42,428 nt of DNA from Desulfobulbus propionicus (GTDB lineage Bacteria > Desulfobacterota > Dissulfuribacteria > Dissulfuribacterales > DYOW01), in the NCBI GenBank assembly GCA_020720325.1, contig DYOW01000009.1, positions 1-42,428 of the forward strand, given 5' to 3'. The notes below the pieces were generated by a model. The model ran no database searches. It was not told where the DNA came from and saw nothing but the letters and a program-made list of their open reading frames with translations. This document shows, in pieces, positions 9,678 through 17,821 of the stretch. The position numbers were made by a program, and so were the translations under genes. Within the stretch, counting starts at the first letter, position 1. Every line of letters starts with the position of its first letter.

Positions 9678-10352
9678 ATGCTGCAAAAACAACTTAAAGA
9701 ATTTTATTATGAAATTCTTGAACTTTTACCATCAGATGTCAGAGAATTTTTTCTAAAAAGAGGTAAAGACATTTTAATAATATTTTTGGTAGTTGGAGTA
9801 ATATATGTCCTCACTTTTTCATTTATTAAATATCAGGAAAAAATACAGTTAGCAGCAGCAAAAGAACTTGGTTTTGCAATAGCAGAAAATGATATGAAAA
9901 AGAAAGAAAAGATGTTTAAGGATATAATAAATGGGTATTCCAACACTTCTTCGGCTAATTTTTCCCGCTTAATTCTGGGTTCTTTAATGCTTGAGACAGG
10001 CAAAAAAGATGATGCAAGGAATTCTTTTCAGGAAGCCCAAAAAAAATTATCCGCCACACCCGCTCTTAAGGCTTCCGCAAGGATTGGAGAGGCGTATTCC
10101 ATTATAGACACCAAACAGGATGAAGCTCTTTCAATCCTTAAAGAAATATCCGAAAGTGAAAATAATCCATATACCGGCGTCGCTCTTATCAGCATGGCTG
10201 TTATTTATGAAAACAAAGGGGATTTTAAGCAGGCAAAGACATATTATGATAAATATAACCGCTTATTTCCAAATGACCCTAATTCATCAATGATAAAAGA
10301 AAAGCTTCAGAGGATGGTGGATTTAAGCGGTGGAAATAATACCTCCAGTTAA
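9678..10352 (+). CDS. Membrane-anchored TPR protein (YfgM-like)
   Basis: A 224-aa protein with a short cytoplasmic N-terminus, one TM helix at about 31-51 (ILIIFLVVGVIYVLTFSF) and a TPR-like solenoid from about 60 to the end. The helix pairs include SRLILGSLMLETGKKDDA and AVIYENKGDFKQAKTYYDKY, a clear TPR. The architecture matches the YfgM/TPR_21 family, ancillary to the Sec translocon and periplasmic chaperones in E. coli, but similarity is at the level of layout. It is the first gene of a probable operon: its 3' end overlaps tsaD by 23 nt. No catalytic residues are expected; it probably scaffolds envelope proteins. Confidence 0.7.
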   Translation: MLQKQLKEFYYEILELLPSDVREFFLKRGKDILIIFLVVGVIYVLTFSFIKYQEKIQLAAAKELGFAIAENDMKKKEKMFKDIINGYSNTSSANFSRLILGSLMLETGKKDDARNSFQEAQKKLSATPALKASARIGEAYSIIDTKQDEALSILKEISESENNPYTGVALISMAVIYENKGDFKQAKTYYDKYNRLFPNDPNSSMIKEKLQRMVDLSGGNNTSS

Positions 10353-11376
10353 TCAGAACGAATATAATTATATTCTTGGCATTGAGACTTCATGCGATGA
10401 GACAGCAGCTTCTGTATTTTCTCCGGGAAAAGGCATTATTTCATCAATAATTTCCTCCCAGGTTGAATTGCATTCAGGATTTGGTGGAGTTGTGCCGGAA
10501 ATTGCAAGCAGGAAACACCTTGAATATATTTTGCCTGTAACACTTGAAGCTCTACAAATATCAGGATTAACATTAAAAGATATTGACGCTGTATCATGCG
10601 CCCAGGGACCAGGTCTTGTTGGCGCTCTCGCTGTTGGATGGTCATTTGCTAAGACAATTGCTGCGGTTAATAATCTTCCTTTTATTGGGGTAAATCATAC
10701 ATACAGTCATCTTTTATCGGTTTTTTTGAAAAATAATCGTGATAAAGCCCCGGATTTTCCTTTTATTGGTCTTGTTGTTTCCGGCGGGCATACAAGCCTT
10801 TATATTGTGGATGATTTTATAAATTATAAAGAAATAGGAAGGACAAGGGATGACGCGGCTGGCGAGGCATTCGACAAGGTGGCAAAGATACTTGGACTTT
10901 CATATCCGGGTGGGCCTCAGATAAGCAAGTATGCTTTAAAAGGAAAATCTGTTTACAATCTTCCAAGGGCAAGGCTTATTGATACTCCCTTTGATTTCAG
11001 CTTCAGCGGATTAAAAACAGCAGTGTCAAACCTTTTAAAAAAAGAAGAAAAAACAGAGAATATAATTTATAATATCGCTGCGTCCTTTCAGGATGCTGTT
11101 GTGGATATTCTTTGCGAAAAGGCAATAAACGCAGCAAAAAAATTTGCTATAAAAGAGATTGTCATTTCAGGCGGGGTGTCAGCCAATAAAAAGCTAAGGG
11201 AAAAGATGGATAATCAATGTAAAAAAAATGATATATTATTTTATGCGCCTGATTTTCAGTATTGCTCAGACAATGCCGCAATGACTGCATTCGCAGGTTA
11301 TAATTTATTAATAAACGGTTTTATATCCAACCAGGATGAAGATGTCTATTCCAGAAACAAAAACCACTTTTTTTAA
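10330..11376 (+). CDS. tsaD: tRNA N6-adenosine threonylcarbamoyltransferase TsaD
   Basis: Transfers the threonylcarbamoyl group from TC-AMP to A37 of ANN-decoding tRNAs (t6A synthesis), working with TsaB and TsaE, which are not in the window. The 348-aa product has the ASKHA-type opening GIETSCDETAASV, the metal-binding HTYSHL, the nucleotide loop VVSGGHTSLY, and the C-terminal ISGGVSANKKLRE and CSDNAAMTAF motifs. The chosen start is GTG at 10330, inside the end of the TPR gene; no ATG lies close enough to the conserved N-terminus. The 23-nt overlap implies translational coupling. The 3' end overlaps the DUF2062 gene by about 35 nt. Confidence 0.96.
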   Translation: MEIIPPVNQNEYNYILGIETSCDETAASVFSPGKGIISSIISSQVELHSGFGGVVPEIASRKHLEYILPVTLEALQISGLTLKDIDAVSCAQGPGLVGALAVGWSFAKTIAAVNNLPFIGVNHTYSHLLSVFLKNNRDKAPDFPFIGLVVSGGHTSLYIVDDFINYKEIGRTRDDAAGEAFDKVAKILGLSYPGGPQISKYALKGKSVYNLPRARLIDTPFDFSFSGLKTAVSNLLKKEEKTENIIYNIAASFQDAVVDILCEKAINAAKKFAIKEIVISGGVSANKKLREKMDNQCKKNDILFYAPDFQYCSDNAAMTAFAGYNLLINGFISNQDEDVYSRNKNHFF

Positions 11377-11905
11377 GGTCAATAAAAACAATAAAATTGG
11401 TTTATTAAGATGGCTCAGGTATAATTATCTTAAATTACTAAGGATTAATACTGACCCAACGATATTTGCAAGAGGAATAGCAATTGGCGTCTTTATCGGT
11501 CTTACTCCTACAATTCCTTTTCATACGGTTTTAATGCTTTTGCTAAGTATTTTAAGCAGAGGACATTTTTTTGCAGGACTTATTGTCAGCTACATAATCT
11601 GTAATCCCTTAACCATGCCTTTAATCTATTATGCATCATGGTTTACAGGAAAAATTTTTATTCATTCAGAAATAGATGGCAAGGTTTTTGCTGATTTTAT
11701 TTCTTTAATCATTCATCTGAAACTTGGAGATTCCATTGAACTTTTAAAGAAGATGGGATTTGATTTTCTTATCACCTTAAATATCGGCGGCATTATTTTT
11801 GCCGCTCCTTTTGGGATATTATCATATTGGATAGCTCTTAAGTCGTATGGATTGTATCAGAAAAAAAGATATGAACGGTTTAAGCTTGCGGTTTTAAAGA
11901 AATAA
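11342..11905 (+). CDS. DUF2062 membrane protein
   Basis: A 187-aa integral membrane protein of the DUF2062 family. The signature ARGIAIGVFIGLTPTIPFH is near the N-terminus, followed by hydrophobic segments at about 45-70, 70-100 and 145-165 and a conserved CNPLTMPLIYY stretch. The biochemical role of DUF2062 is unknown; some members are fused to glycosyltransferases. The start is placed at ATG 11342 because AGGA lies 5 nt upstream; an in-frame ATG at 11336 is the alternative. It overlaps the end of tsaD, so it is probably the last gene of the TPR-tsaD operon. Confidence 0.82.
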   Translation: MSIPETKTTFFKVNKNNKIGLLRWLRYNYLKLLRINTDPTIFARGIAIGVFIGLTPTIPFHTVLMLLLSILSRGHFFAGLIVSYIICNPLTMPLIYYASWFTGKIFIHSEIDGKVFADFISLIIHLKLGDSIELLKKMGFDFLITLNIGGIIFAAPFGILSYWIALKSYGLYQKKRYERFKLAVLKK

Positions 11906-12126
11906 AAAAATACACACATTTTTTATAAAATTTTTTAACTGTTTGATGATTTTTGCCATGCAGCCTGTTCTTTTTGAGCTAAAGTTTATTTATTATCAAA
12001 AAGTCATCAAAAATTTTCTAAAATTTAACGATATTGTATTGTTTTTTTTCTTTTGTATAATATTATTAAAGAAATATTCAGGAGCTGGACGGGATTATTA
12101 CTTAAATAATTTATTTAGAGAAAAAA

Positions 12127-13086
12127 ATGAAACCAAATAGAAAATTTAATATTTTTACTTTTATAACTGATGTAAATATATTAAATATTTTTAAAAAAAT
12201 TGAGAACAATCTTAATAGACACACTTTTACCTTTTTCCCTGATTTTCCCAGCCTTTTTTCTTTTATGGAGGTTGAAACCCCTGATTTAATTATTTTGGAA
12301 TTATTAAAAACTGAAGATTCCACTAATTTTCTCCTTGAGCTCAGGTCTGAGGATTCTCATTTACATACAGTCCCCCTTATTTTTATACTTGAACCTGTGC
12401 TTCTCTGGGAAAGAGGCGGAGCATTTTCAACCGGAAATTTTGACTATATGGTTAAACCGCTAAATATTCATGAAATTATCTGTAAAATGAATATGCTACT
12501 TGGGGTTAATCTTGATGCGCAAGCAATAAAATATAAGCAGTTGGAATCGCTGAATGAAAAAGTTGAATTAAAAACCTCTAAATTTTTTAATATAATAAAT
12601 CTTTCAAACCAGCTTAATGCAGAAAGAGACCTGTCAAAAATTTTTCATATTGTGGTAAGCCACATAACCAAAATAATGGGAGCGGAAAGATCATCCCTTT
12701 TTCTTATAAATCAGTCCACAGGAGAGTTATGGTCAAAGGCTGCGGAAGGACTTGGTGAGATAATACTTCTTCCCAAAGGTCAGGGAATTGCCGGCAAGGT
12801 AGCTATGTCCGGAAAACCTATAATTATTCCGGATACATCAAAAAACCCTGATTTTGACCCGTCCTGGGATAAAAAAACTGGTTTTGTAACAAAGAATATG
12901 ATCTGCTTTCCTATAAAAAACCGAAACGGTGTATTAAAAGGTGTTCTTCAGATAATAAACCTGAATATTGATAGCTTTCTTGCAAGCGATATGGCTCTTG
13001 CCGGCGCGTGCGCATCCCTTATAGGCGTTGCAATAGAAAACATAGAAAGTATAGCTGCTCTACAAAATCTTTTAATGCATAAATAA
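12127..13086 (+). CDS. Pseudo-receiver plus GAF domain regulatory protein
   Basis: A 319-aa cytoplasmic protein. Residues about 8-128 match a CheY-like receiver: a PDLIILELL strand, PLIFILEP, and YMVKPL with the conserved Lys110. The phosphoacceptor Asp position is Glu58, and the usual Ser/Thr switch position also appears to be Glu, so phosphorylation by a kinase is unlikely. After a short helical linker (about 130-150), residues about 150-315 form a GAF domain with GAERSSLFL, GEIILLPKGQGIAGKVA and NMICFPIKNRNG, typical of cyclic-nucleotide or small-ligand GAF folds. No output domain follows. It stands alone between a 221-bp AT-rich gap and the ettA terminator. It could act through protein-protein contacts; the ligand is unknown. 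Confidence 0.8.
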   Translation: MKPNRKFNIFTFITDVNILNIFKKIENNLNRHTFTFFPDFPSLFSFMEVETPDLIILELLKTEDSTNFLLELRSEDSHLHTVPLIFILEPVLLWERGGAFSTGNFDYMVKPLNIHEIICKMNMLLGVNLDAQAIKYKQLESLNEKVELKTSKFFNIINLSNQLNAERDLSKIFHIVVSHITKIMGAERSSLFLINQSTGELWSKAAEGLGEIILLPKGQGIAGKVAMSGKPIIIPDTSKNPDFDPSWDKKTGFVTKNMICFPIKNRNGVLKGVLQIINLNIDSFLASDMALAGACASLIGVAIENIESIAALQNLLMHK

Positions 13087-13089
13087 AAA

Positions 13090-13115
13090 AAAGGGGAAAT
13101 TCATCCCCTATTTTA
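13090..13115. terminator. Bidirectional terminator between the GAF gene and ettA
   Basis: GGGGA (13093-13097) and TCCCC (13104-13108) form a stem with a 6-nt loop. Read on the minus strand it is followed by a run of T residues, a strong terminator for ettA. On the plus strand the tail TATTTTA is weaker but may stop the GAF gene. Confidence 0.75.
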
Positions 13116-13166
13116 TGTATGTATTCTTCAAATACAATCCTTAAGCATTTTCAAATAAAACTTAAT

Positions 13167-14840
13167 TTATCTTTTTATTGGTTTATACTTTATCCTCTGG
13201 GGAATAATGGATGATATTCCAAGCCTTTTTTTCCTGTCTTCTTCATATTCAGTGAAGTTTCCATAAAAGAAATTAACCTTGCTGTCGCCTTCAAACGCAA
13301 GAATATGGGAGGCAACCCTGTCAAGAAACCATCTGTCATGGCTGACAACAATCGCAGAGCCTGTGAATGCCTCAAGGGATTCTTCAAGGGCTCTTACAGT
13401 ATTTACATCAAGATCATTTGTAGGCTCGTCAAGAAGAATTACGTTTGCGCCAGTTTTAAGTATTTTGGCAAGATATAGTCTGTTTCTTTCACCGCCGGAA
13501 AGCATATTTACCTGTTTTTGCTGGTCGCTTCCGGTAAAATTAAAACTTGCGACATACGCTCTTGAATTAATGCGTCTTCCATCAAACTGAAAGAAATCTT
13601 CACCGCCTGAAATTTCATCCCAGACAGTCTTTTTTTCGTTTAATGTCTCTTTTATCTGGTCAACATATGCAAGTTTGACGGTTGGTCCAATTTCTACCGT
13701 GCCAATATCGGGCTTTTCCTGCCCCACAATCATCCTTAATAATGTTGATTTACCAGCTCCGTTTGGCCCGATTACACCCACAATGCTTCCGGGAGGGAAA
13801 TTTAATGTAAGGTCATCAATTAGAAGTCTGTCAGCGTAGCCCTTTGACACATTCTTAAATTCTATTACTTTGTCTCCCAAACGCGGGGCATTTGGTATTG
13901 AAATTTCAAGCTCATCCCTGTATTTTTCAAATTCTGCTGTAAAGAGTTTATCGTAGGCGCTTACCCTTGCCTTTGATTTTGTTGTTCTTGCCTTTGGAGT
14001 CATCTTAATCCACTCAAGCTCTCTTTCGAGGGTTTTCTGTCTCTTGGATTCAGACTTTTCTTCCTTTCTTAATCTATCCATTTTTTGTGAAAGCCATGAG
14101 GAGTAATTGCCTCTCCACGGAATGCCATGTCCCCTGTCAAGCTCCAAAATCCATTGGGCAACATTATCAAGAAAATATCTGTCATGTGTGACCGCTATAA
14201 CTGTGCCTTTATAATTTTCAAGGTGATGTTCAAGCCATGCCACTGTCTCTGCGTCAAGGTGGTTGGTAGGCTCATCAAGAAGCAAAATATCTGGCTCCTG
14301 CAAAAGAAGTCGGCATAGAGCGACCCTTCTTCTTTCTCCACCTGATAATTGTGAAATTGGTGTGTCGTCAGGAGGACATCTTAAAGCCTCCATGGCAAGG
14401 TCAAGCTTGCTGTCAAGATTCCAGGCATCAATACGGTCAAGCTCTTCCTGAAGTTTTGCCTGTTCGTCAACAAGCTTGTCAATATCCGCTTCAGGATCTG
14501 CAAAGCTGTTGTTTACATCATCAAATCTTTTTAATAAATCAACTGTGTATTGAACCCCCTGGCTTACTATTTCTTTAACGCTTTTATTTTCATCAAGTTT
14601 TGGCTCCTGCTCAAGCATGCCCACAGAATATCCCTTGCTAAAGCTCACCTCGCCAAGATAATCTTTGTCAATGCCTGCGATTATCCTTAAAAGCGAGCTT
14701 TTGCCTGAACCGTTTAGACCAAGAACGCCGATTTTAGCGCCGTAATAAAAACCAAGGGAAATATCTTTGATAACCTGCCTTGCTGGCGGATATACCTTTG
14801 AAACCTTGACCATTGAAAAAATAACTTTATTGTCTTCCAT
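13167..14840 (-). CDS. ettA: Energy-dependent translational throttle protein EttA (ABC-F)
   Basis: An ABC-F ATPase of 557 aa that binds the ribosomal E site and gates the first elongation step according to ATP/ADP ratio. It is soluble, with two ABC domains. The first has Walker A GLNGSGKSS (about residue 40), LSGGERRRVALCRLL and LLLDEPTNHLD. The second has GPNGAGKST (about 345), LSGGERNRLYLAK and ILLDEPTNDLD. Between them is the basic linker (KRQKTLERELEWI) seen in EttA. Length matches the family. The nearest Shine-Dalgarno (GGAGG on the minus strand) sits about 13 nt before the ATG, longer than usual. Monocistronic, ending at the 13090-13115 terminator. Confidence 0.95.
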   Translation of the reverse strand: MEDNKVIFSMVKVSKVYPPARQVIKDISLGFYYGAKIGVLGLNGSGKSSLLRIIAGIDKDYLGEVSFSKGYSVGMLEQEPKLDENKSVKEIVSQGVQYTVDLLKRFDDVNNSFADPEADIDKLVDEQAKLQEELDRIDAWNLDSKLDLAMEALRCPPDDTPISQLSGGERRRVALCRLLLQEPDILLLDEPTNHLDAETVAWLEHHLENYKGTVIAVTHDRYFLDNVAQWILELDRGHGIPWRGNYSSWLSQKMDRLRKEEKSESKRQKTLERELEWIKMTPKARTTKSKARVSAYDKLFTAEFEKYRDELEISIPNAPRLGDKVIEFKNVSKGYADRLLIDDLTLNFPPGSIVGVIGPNGAGKSTLLRMIVGQEKPDIGTVEIGPTVKLAYVDQIKETLNEKKTVWDEISGGEDFFQFDGRRINSRAYVASFNFTGSDQQKQVNMLSGGERNRLYLAKILKTGANVILLDEPTNDLDVNTVRALEESLEAFTGSAIVVSHDRWFLDRVASHILAFEGDSKVNFFYGNFTEYEEDRKKRLGISSIIPQRIKYKPIKR

Positions 14841-14920
14841 AAAAATATTAATGCCTCCGAAATTTTATGATATTTTTTATTAAAATAGAGATGAAAAATC
14901 TTGTTAACTGTAGATTACAA

Positions 14921-15166
14921 TTATTGTATGAATTTTTCATCTCCTTGCCTATTACAAAACTTATAAAGAGTTTTGGGCTCAATATCCACCAAGCCATCTT
15001 TAAATTCTAAACAACCCCATTCTTCGTCTATTCTTGCGCTGTCTAAAGCATTTAGCTCAACTTTTTGAGAAATAAGATTTTTTAAGTCAACCTCTTTTGT
15101 CTCCCCGTTTTCAAATCGCAAAAAAAAACGATACCCTCCCAAATTTTTAAAATCAATTATTTTCAT
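14921..15166 (-). CDS. DUF2442 small protein
   Basis: An 81-aa protein with the DUF2442 pattern: an N-terminal strand-rich YRFFLRFENGETKEVDLK, then the C-terminal CLEFKDGLVDIEPKTLY. It follows the DUF4160 gene after 4 nt on the same strand. DUF2442 and DUF4160 genes commonly occur as neighbours and are often listed as putative toxin-antitoxin pairs. No biochemical function is established for the family as far as I know. Confidence 0.82.
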   Translation of the reverse strand: MKIIDFKNLGGYRFFLRFENGETKEVDLKNLISQKVELNALDSARIDEEWGCLEFKDGLVDIEPKTLYKFCNRQGDEKFIQ

Positions 15167-15170
15167 TTTT

Positions 15171-15425
15171 TTACTCCAAGGGCTCTATTTTGCGAAAATG
15201 TTGTGTGTCCCACATTTCTTTTAATTCATCCTGATGTATTTCTGCCCACTCTCTAACAAGGATTCTCGCTCTTTTTGGCAAACTCCCATCAATTATATTT
15301 AAATTTTCTATCTCCATCACGGCCTCATGCTCGCCATATTTTATGTGGATATGTTTTGGGGGATGCTCGCTGTCTATGCTAAACATTCTTATTATGATTC
15401 CGTAAAATCTACAAATCTCGGGCAT
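15171..15425 (-). CDS. DUF4160 small protein
   Basis: An 84-aa protein of the DUF4160 family. It begins MPEICRFYGIIIRMF and carries the family's HPPKHIHIKYGEHEAVMEI block and a C-terminal ILVREWAEIHQDELKEMW helix. It is followed after 4 nt by the DUF2442 gene. The pair sits directly downstream of a Phd-like antitoxin gene that has no RelE/ParE/Doc toxin beside it. Toxin-antitoxin function is inferred from context only. Confidence 0.82.
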   Translation of the reverse strand: MPEICRFYGIIIRMFSIDSEHPPKHIHIKYGEHEAVMEIENLNIIDGSLPKRARILVREWAEIHQDELKEMWDTQHFRKIEPLE

Positions 15426-15467
15426 TTATTTTTTTTCTCATAAATAACTTTTGATTATACTTTTTTT

Positions 15468-15686
15468 TCAATGTTGACACCCTACAAGTCCAACATTGGT
15501 ATTACATCTTTTTTTGGGCGCATTATTCCGTCTGACTCTTTTTTTGGCTTGTCTCAAATCTGTCAAATCTTCGTAACCCTCCAATATTTCGCTTATATGT
15601 TGGTATTCATTTATTGGAAGCAACTCGTACCCTGGTTTTCCATTTTTTTCTATAAATTGTGGGTGAAAAGTCTTCATTTTGCTCAT
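15468..15686 (-). pseudogene. Phd/YefM-type antitoxin, 3' end apparently frameshifted
   Basis: The N-terminal 50 or so residues match the prevent-host-death family (MKTFHPQFIEKNGKPGYELL, then EILEGYEDLTDLRQAKK). After QAKK the reading frame runs into an unusual basic tail (RVRRNNAPKKRCNTN). At this point the minus strand has a run of seven A. Reading six A gives ESDGIMRPKKDVIPMLDL and a TAG stop at 15482-15484, which looks like a normal antitoxin end. So either an A was inserted (mutation or sequencing error) or slippage restores the frame. ATG 15686 and ATG 15677 are both possible starts; neither has a clear Shine-Dalgarno. No cognate toxin of a standard family is adjacent. Confidence 0.65.
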
Positions 15687-15726
15687 TAAAGAAATATAAT
15701 AACTTATCAATAAAATATTTATACTA

Positions 15727-16830
15727 TTATTTCAAATTATCAAGAGTTGGCGCCCTTGGGATGGTGCGAAGTTCCTTTTGGATATAAATCCTGATGGTTG
15801 TTCCTTCATCTTCAATGGAATCAATGGCAATCTTGCCTACCTGTTCTTCAAGGATCATTTTTGATTTTGTAAGACCTATTCCTATATGTCCTGTTTTTGT
15901 TGTAAAAAAAGGATCAAAAATCTTATCAATAAGCTGGGGTTTGATGCCGCAACCCCAATCCGTAACAGATATGAAACAAGCCCATCTTTTTTCCCTTGAT
16001 TCTTCAACAGCTAAATGAATTTTGGGTTCACGTTCTATATAGTGATAAGAATCAATAGCATTTTTTATAATTTCAAATAAAACGGGTCTCAGCGTTGTAA
16101 TATCAAAAACAGCGGCTTTGTCATTATTTATTAATTTGCTTTCAAAAGAAATTGGGATGGAAAATTCATTTGCAAACTCTTTTACAATTATTTCTGCGCT
16201 TTTAGCGATCTCACTAAGTTTAACCGCAACTGGTTTTGGTCTTGTAAGATTTATAAGCTCCTCGCTTTTGTTAAGAAGTTTTTCAAGCTTAAAGCTTTCC
16301 AGCAATATAGCGTCAATATAACTTTTATTAATCAGGTCATGTTTCTGAAGTCTTTTGGCAAGACCTCCAATGGCAAGGATGGGATTTCTTATCTGATGAT
16401 TAATGTCGTCAAGCATATCTCCAAGGCTTGCAAGTCTTTTGGAAATTCTCAGGAGTCTTTCCATGCCTTTCAGGCGTGAAATATCATGTAGCACAATAAT
16501 TATATGCTCATAATCAATATCATTATCTTTATAAGGCATTGAAGAACAGGAAATCATTGCGACAAAATAGGCGTCATCCTGCCTTTTAAGCAAAACTTCA
16601 CCCTCAAATTCCCCATGTATATTGCAAAAATGTATGATATTTTGAGCATCAAGGTGGTTGTCAGGATGAAAAAGATTATCAAAGCATGTCTTCATTAAAA
16701 ATCCGTTGTTGTCCTTAAAAATTAATCTTGCTTTCTTATTTGCAAGCTTAACCTCTCCGGTGTTTTTATTTATAACAATTATTGCGCTGTTAATAATTTC
16801 TAAAATGGATTCCAAAACAACCTCTATCAT
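15727..16830 (-). CDS. PAS-domain sensor histidine kinase
   Basis: A 367-aa soluble two-component kinase without TM segments. A PAS-like sensor region is at about 1-120, then a dimerisation domain with phospho-His145 in DDINHQIRNPILAIGG, then an ATPase domain with the N box EIIKNAIDSY, G1 DWGCGI, F box FDPFFTTK and G2 GHIGIGL. The H box has Gln directly after His instead of the more common Glu. No response regulator lies nearby. It is the last gene of the thiL-ogt-phosphoesterase-kinase run, 8 bp after the phosphoesterase gene. Signal unknown; a soluble PAS suggests a cytoplasmic cue such as redox or a cofactor. Confidence 0.9.
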   Translation of the reverse strand: MIEVVLESILEIINSAIIVINKNTGEVKLANKKARLIFKDNNGFLMKTCFDNLFHPDNHLDAQNIIHFCNIHGEFEGEVLLKRQDDAYFVAMISCSSMPYKDNDIDYEHIIIVLHDISRLKGMERLLRISKRLASLGDMLDDINHQIRNPILAIGGLAKRLQKHDLINKSYIDAILLESFKLEKLLNKSEELINLTRPKPVAVKLSEIAKSAEIIVKEFANEFSIPISFESKLINNDKAAVFDITTLRPVLFEIIKNAIDSYHYIEREPKIHLAVEESREKRWACFISVTDWGCGIKPQLIDKIFDPFFTTKTGHIGIGLTKSKMILEEQVGKIAIDSIEDEGTTIRIYIQKELRTIPRAPTLDNLK

Positions 16831-16838
16831 AAATAAAA

Positions 16839-17330
16839 CTAAAAAACCATCCTGTCTATTTTAAGGTTTTCTGTATCAACAAAAGCCCAGGAAGGAGGTC
16901 CTTTTTTCCCAAGAAGTTCCCCTGGATTTAACAGAATTTTATTATTTATTACCTGGTAATCCCATAAATGTGTATGACCATAAAATAACATATCAAAATC
17001 ACCAGATTTTACAATGGGATAGGCAAAATAAGGCTCGTGGACAAAGGCAATGTTTTTATCACCTATTTTTAATTTCCCAAACTGCCCGTGGAAAAAAAAA
17101 TTCCCTTTTTGTTCACTGCATTTTTCCATAATAAGCTGGATGTCTCCGGGATTATTGCCTATAATAAAATGAAATTCACCTGGAAATTTTTCAAACTCAT
17201 CAAGAACAAACGGAGATACCAAGTCACCGCAGTGGATTATTTTTTCAACGCCTTTTTTTTCAGCCTGAATAACGGCATTTTTTACATTTAGAAGATTATC
17301 ATGGCTGTCACTGAATATGCCAAGTTTCAT
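16839..17330 (-). CDS. YfcE/MJ0936-type metallophosphoesterase
   Basis: A 163-aa calcineurin-like phosphodiesterase. The dimetal motifs are complete: GIFSDSHDN at the N-terminus, IHCGDLV, IIGNNPGD, FVHEP and YGHTHLWD near the C-terminus. Members hydrolyse phosphodiesters in vitro; the physiological substrate is unknown. The ATG overlaps the stop of ogt (ATGA, 17327-17330), indicating translational coupling. Confidence 0.92.
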   Translation of the reverse strand: MKLGIFSDSHDNLLNVKNAVIQAEKKGVEKIIHCGDLVSPFVLDEFEKFPGEFHFIIGNNPGDIQLIMEKCSEQKGNFFFHGQFGKLKIGDKNIAFVHEPYFAYPIVKSGDFDMLFYGHTHLWDYQVINNKILLNPGELLGKKGPPSWAFVDTENLKIDRMVF

Positions 17331-17821
17331 TTTTTTCTTGCCTCCCAGGACAAAAGCAATTGTTTCATTTCCAGACCAAAGGCATATCCCCTAAGAGTTT
17401 TATCCTTGCCGATAATGCGGTGGCAAGGGATGACAATAGGCAAAGGGTTTTTGGATAAAATATTACCAATATACCTTGGGCTTGAAAAACCTGTCTTAAT
17501 AGATAATTCGGAATAGTTGCGTGTTTCCCCATACGGGACTTCCATTAATTCTTTATATACCATTAACTGTCTGTCATTACAAGTTAAATCAAATAAATTA
17601 GAAATGTTATTTTTATCACTGTTAAGAATGGATATTATCTCTGATTTTATCGGAGTATTTATATCTTGATTTACAGGCAGTTGGGAAAATTCCAGTTCAA
17701 TTTTGCAGCATTTATCCTGCTTTATCAAACATTTAAACAGAATTAATCTGTCGAAAATTTTTACTGTAAAAGATTCCTGAAGGCGCTTGTCAGGATATTT
17801 AATTTGTTTTGTAAGAGCCAT
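17327..17821 (-). CDS. ogt: Methylated-DNA--[protein]-cysteine S-methyltransferase
   Basis: Suicide repair protein that moves O6-alkyl groups from guanine to its own Cys. The C-terminal domain has the active-site VIPCHRIIG, followed by GYAFGLEMKQLLL, and the upstream helix-turn-helix region VPYGETRNYSELSIKTGFSSPRYIGN. The N-terminal domain is poorly conserved, as usual. I place the start at ATG 17821 (164 aa) because AGGG lies 8 nt upstream; an in-frame ATG at 17827 is also possible. It overlaps the end of thiL by about 23 nt and couples to the phosphoesterase gene downstream. Confidence 0.93.
   Translation of the reverse strand: MALTKQIKYPDKRLQESFTVKIFDRLILFKCLIKQDKCCKIELEFSQLPVNQDINTPIKSEIISILNSDKNNISNLFDLTCNDRQLMVYKELMEVPYGETRNYSELSIKTGFSSPRYIGNILSKNPLPIVIPCHRIIGKDKTLRGYAFGLEMKQLLLSWEARKK

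Noticed and set aside
11943-12140. A 65-codon ORF in the gap before the GAF gene
   Set aside because: Extremely AT-rich, composition of random sequence, no RBS, no recognisable family, and its end overlaps the GAF gene start.
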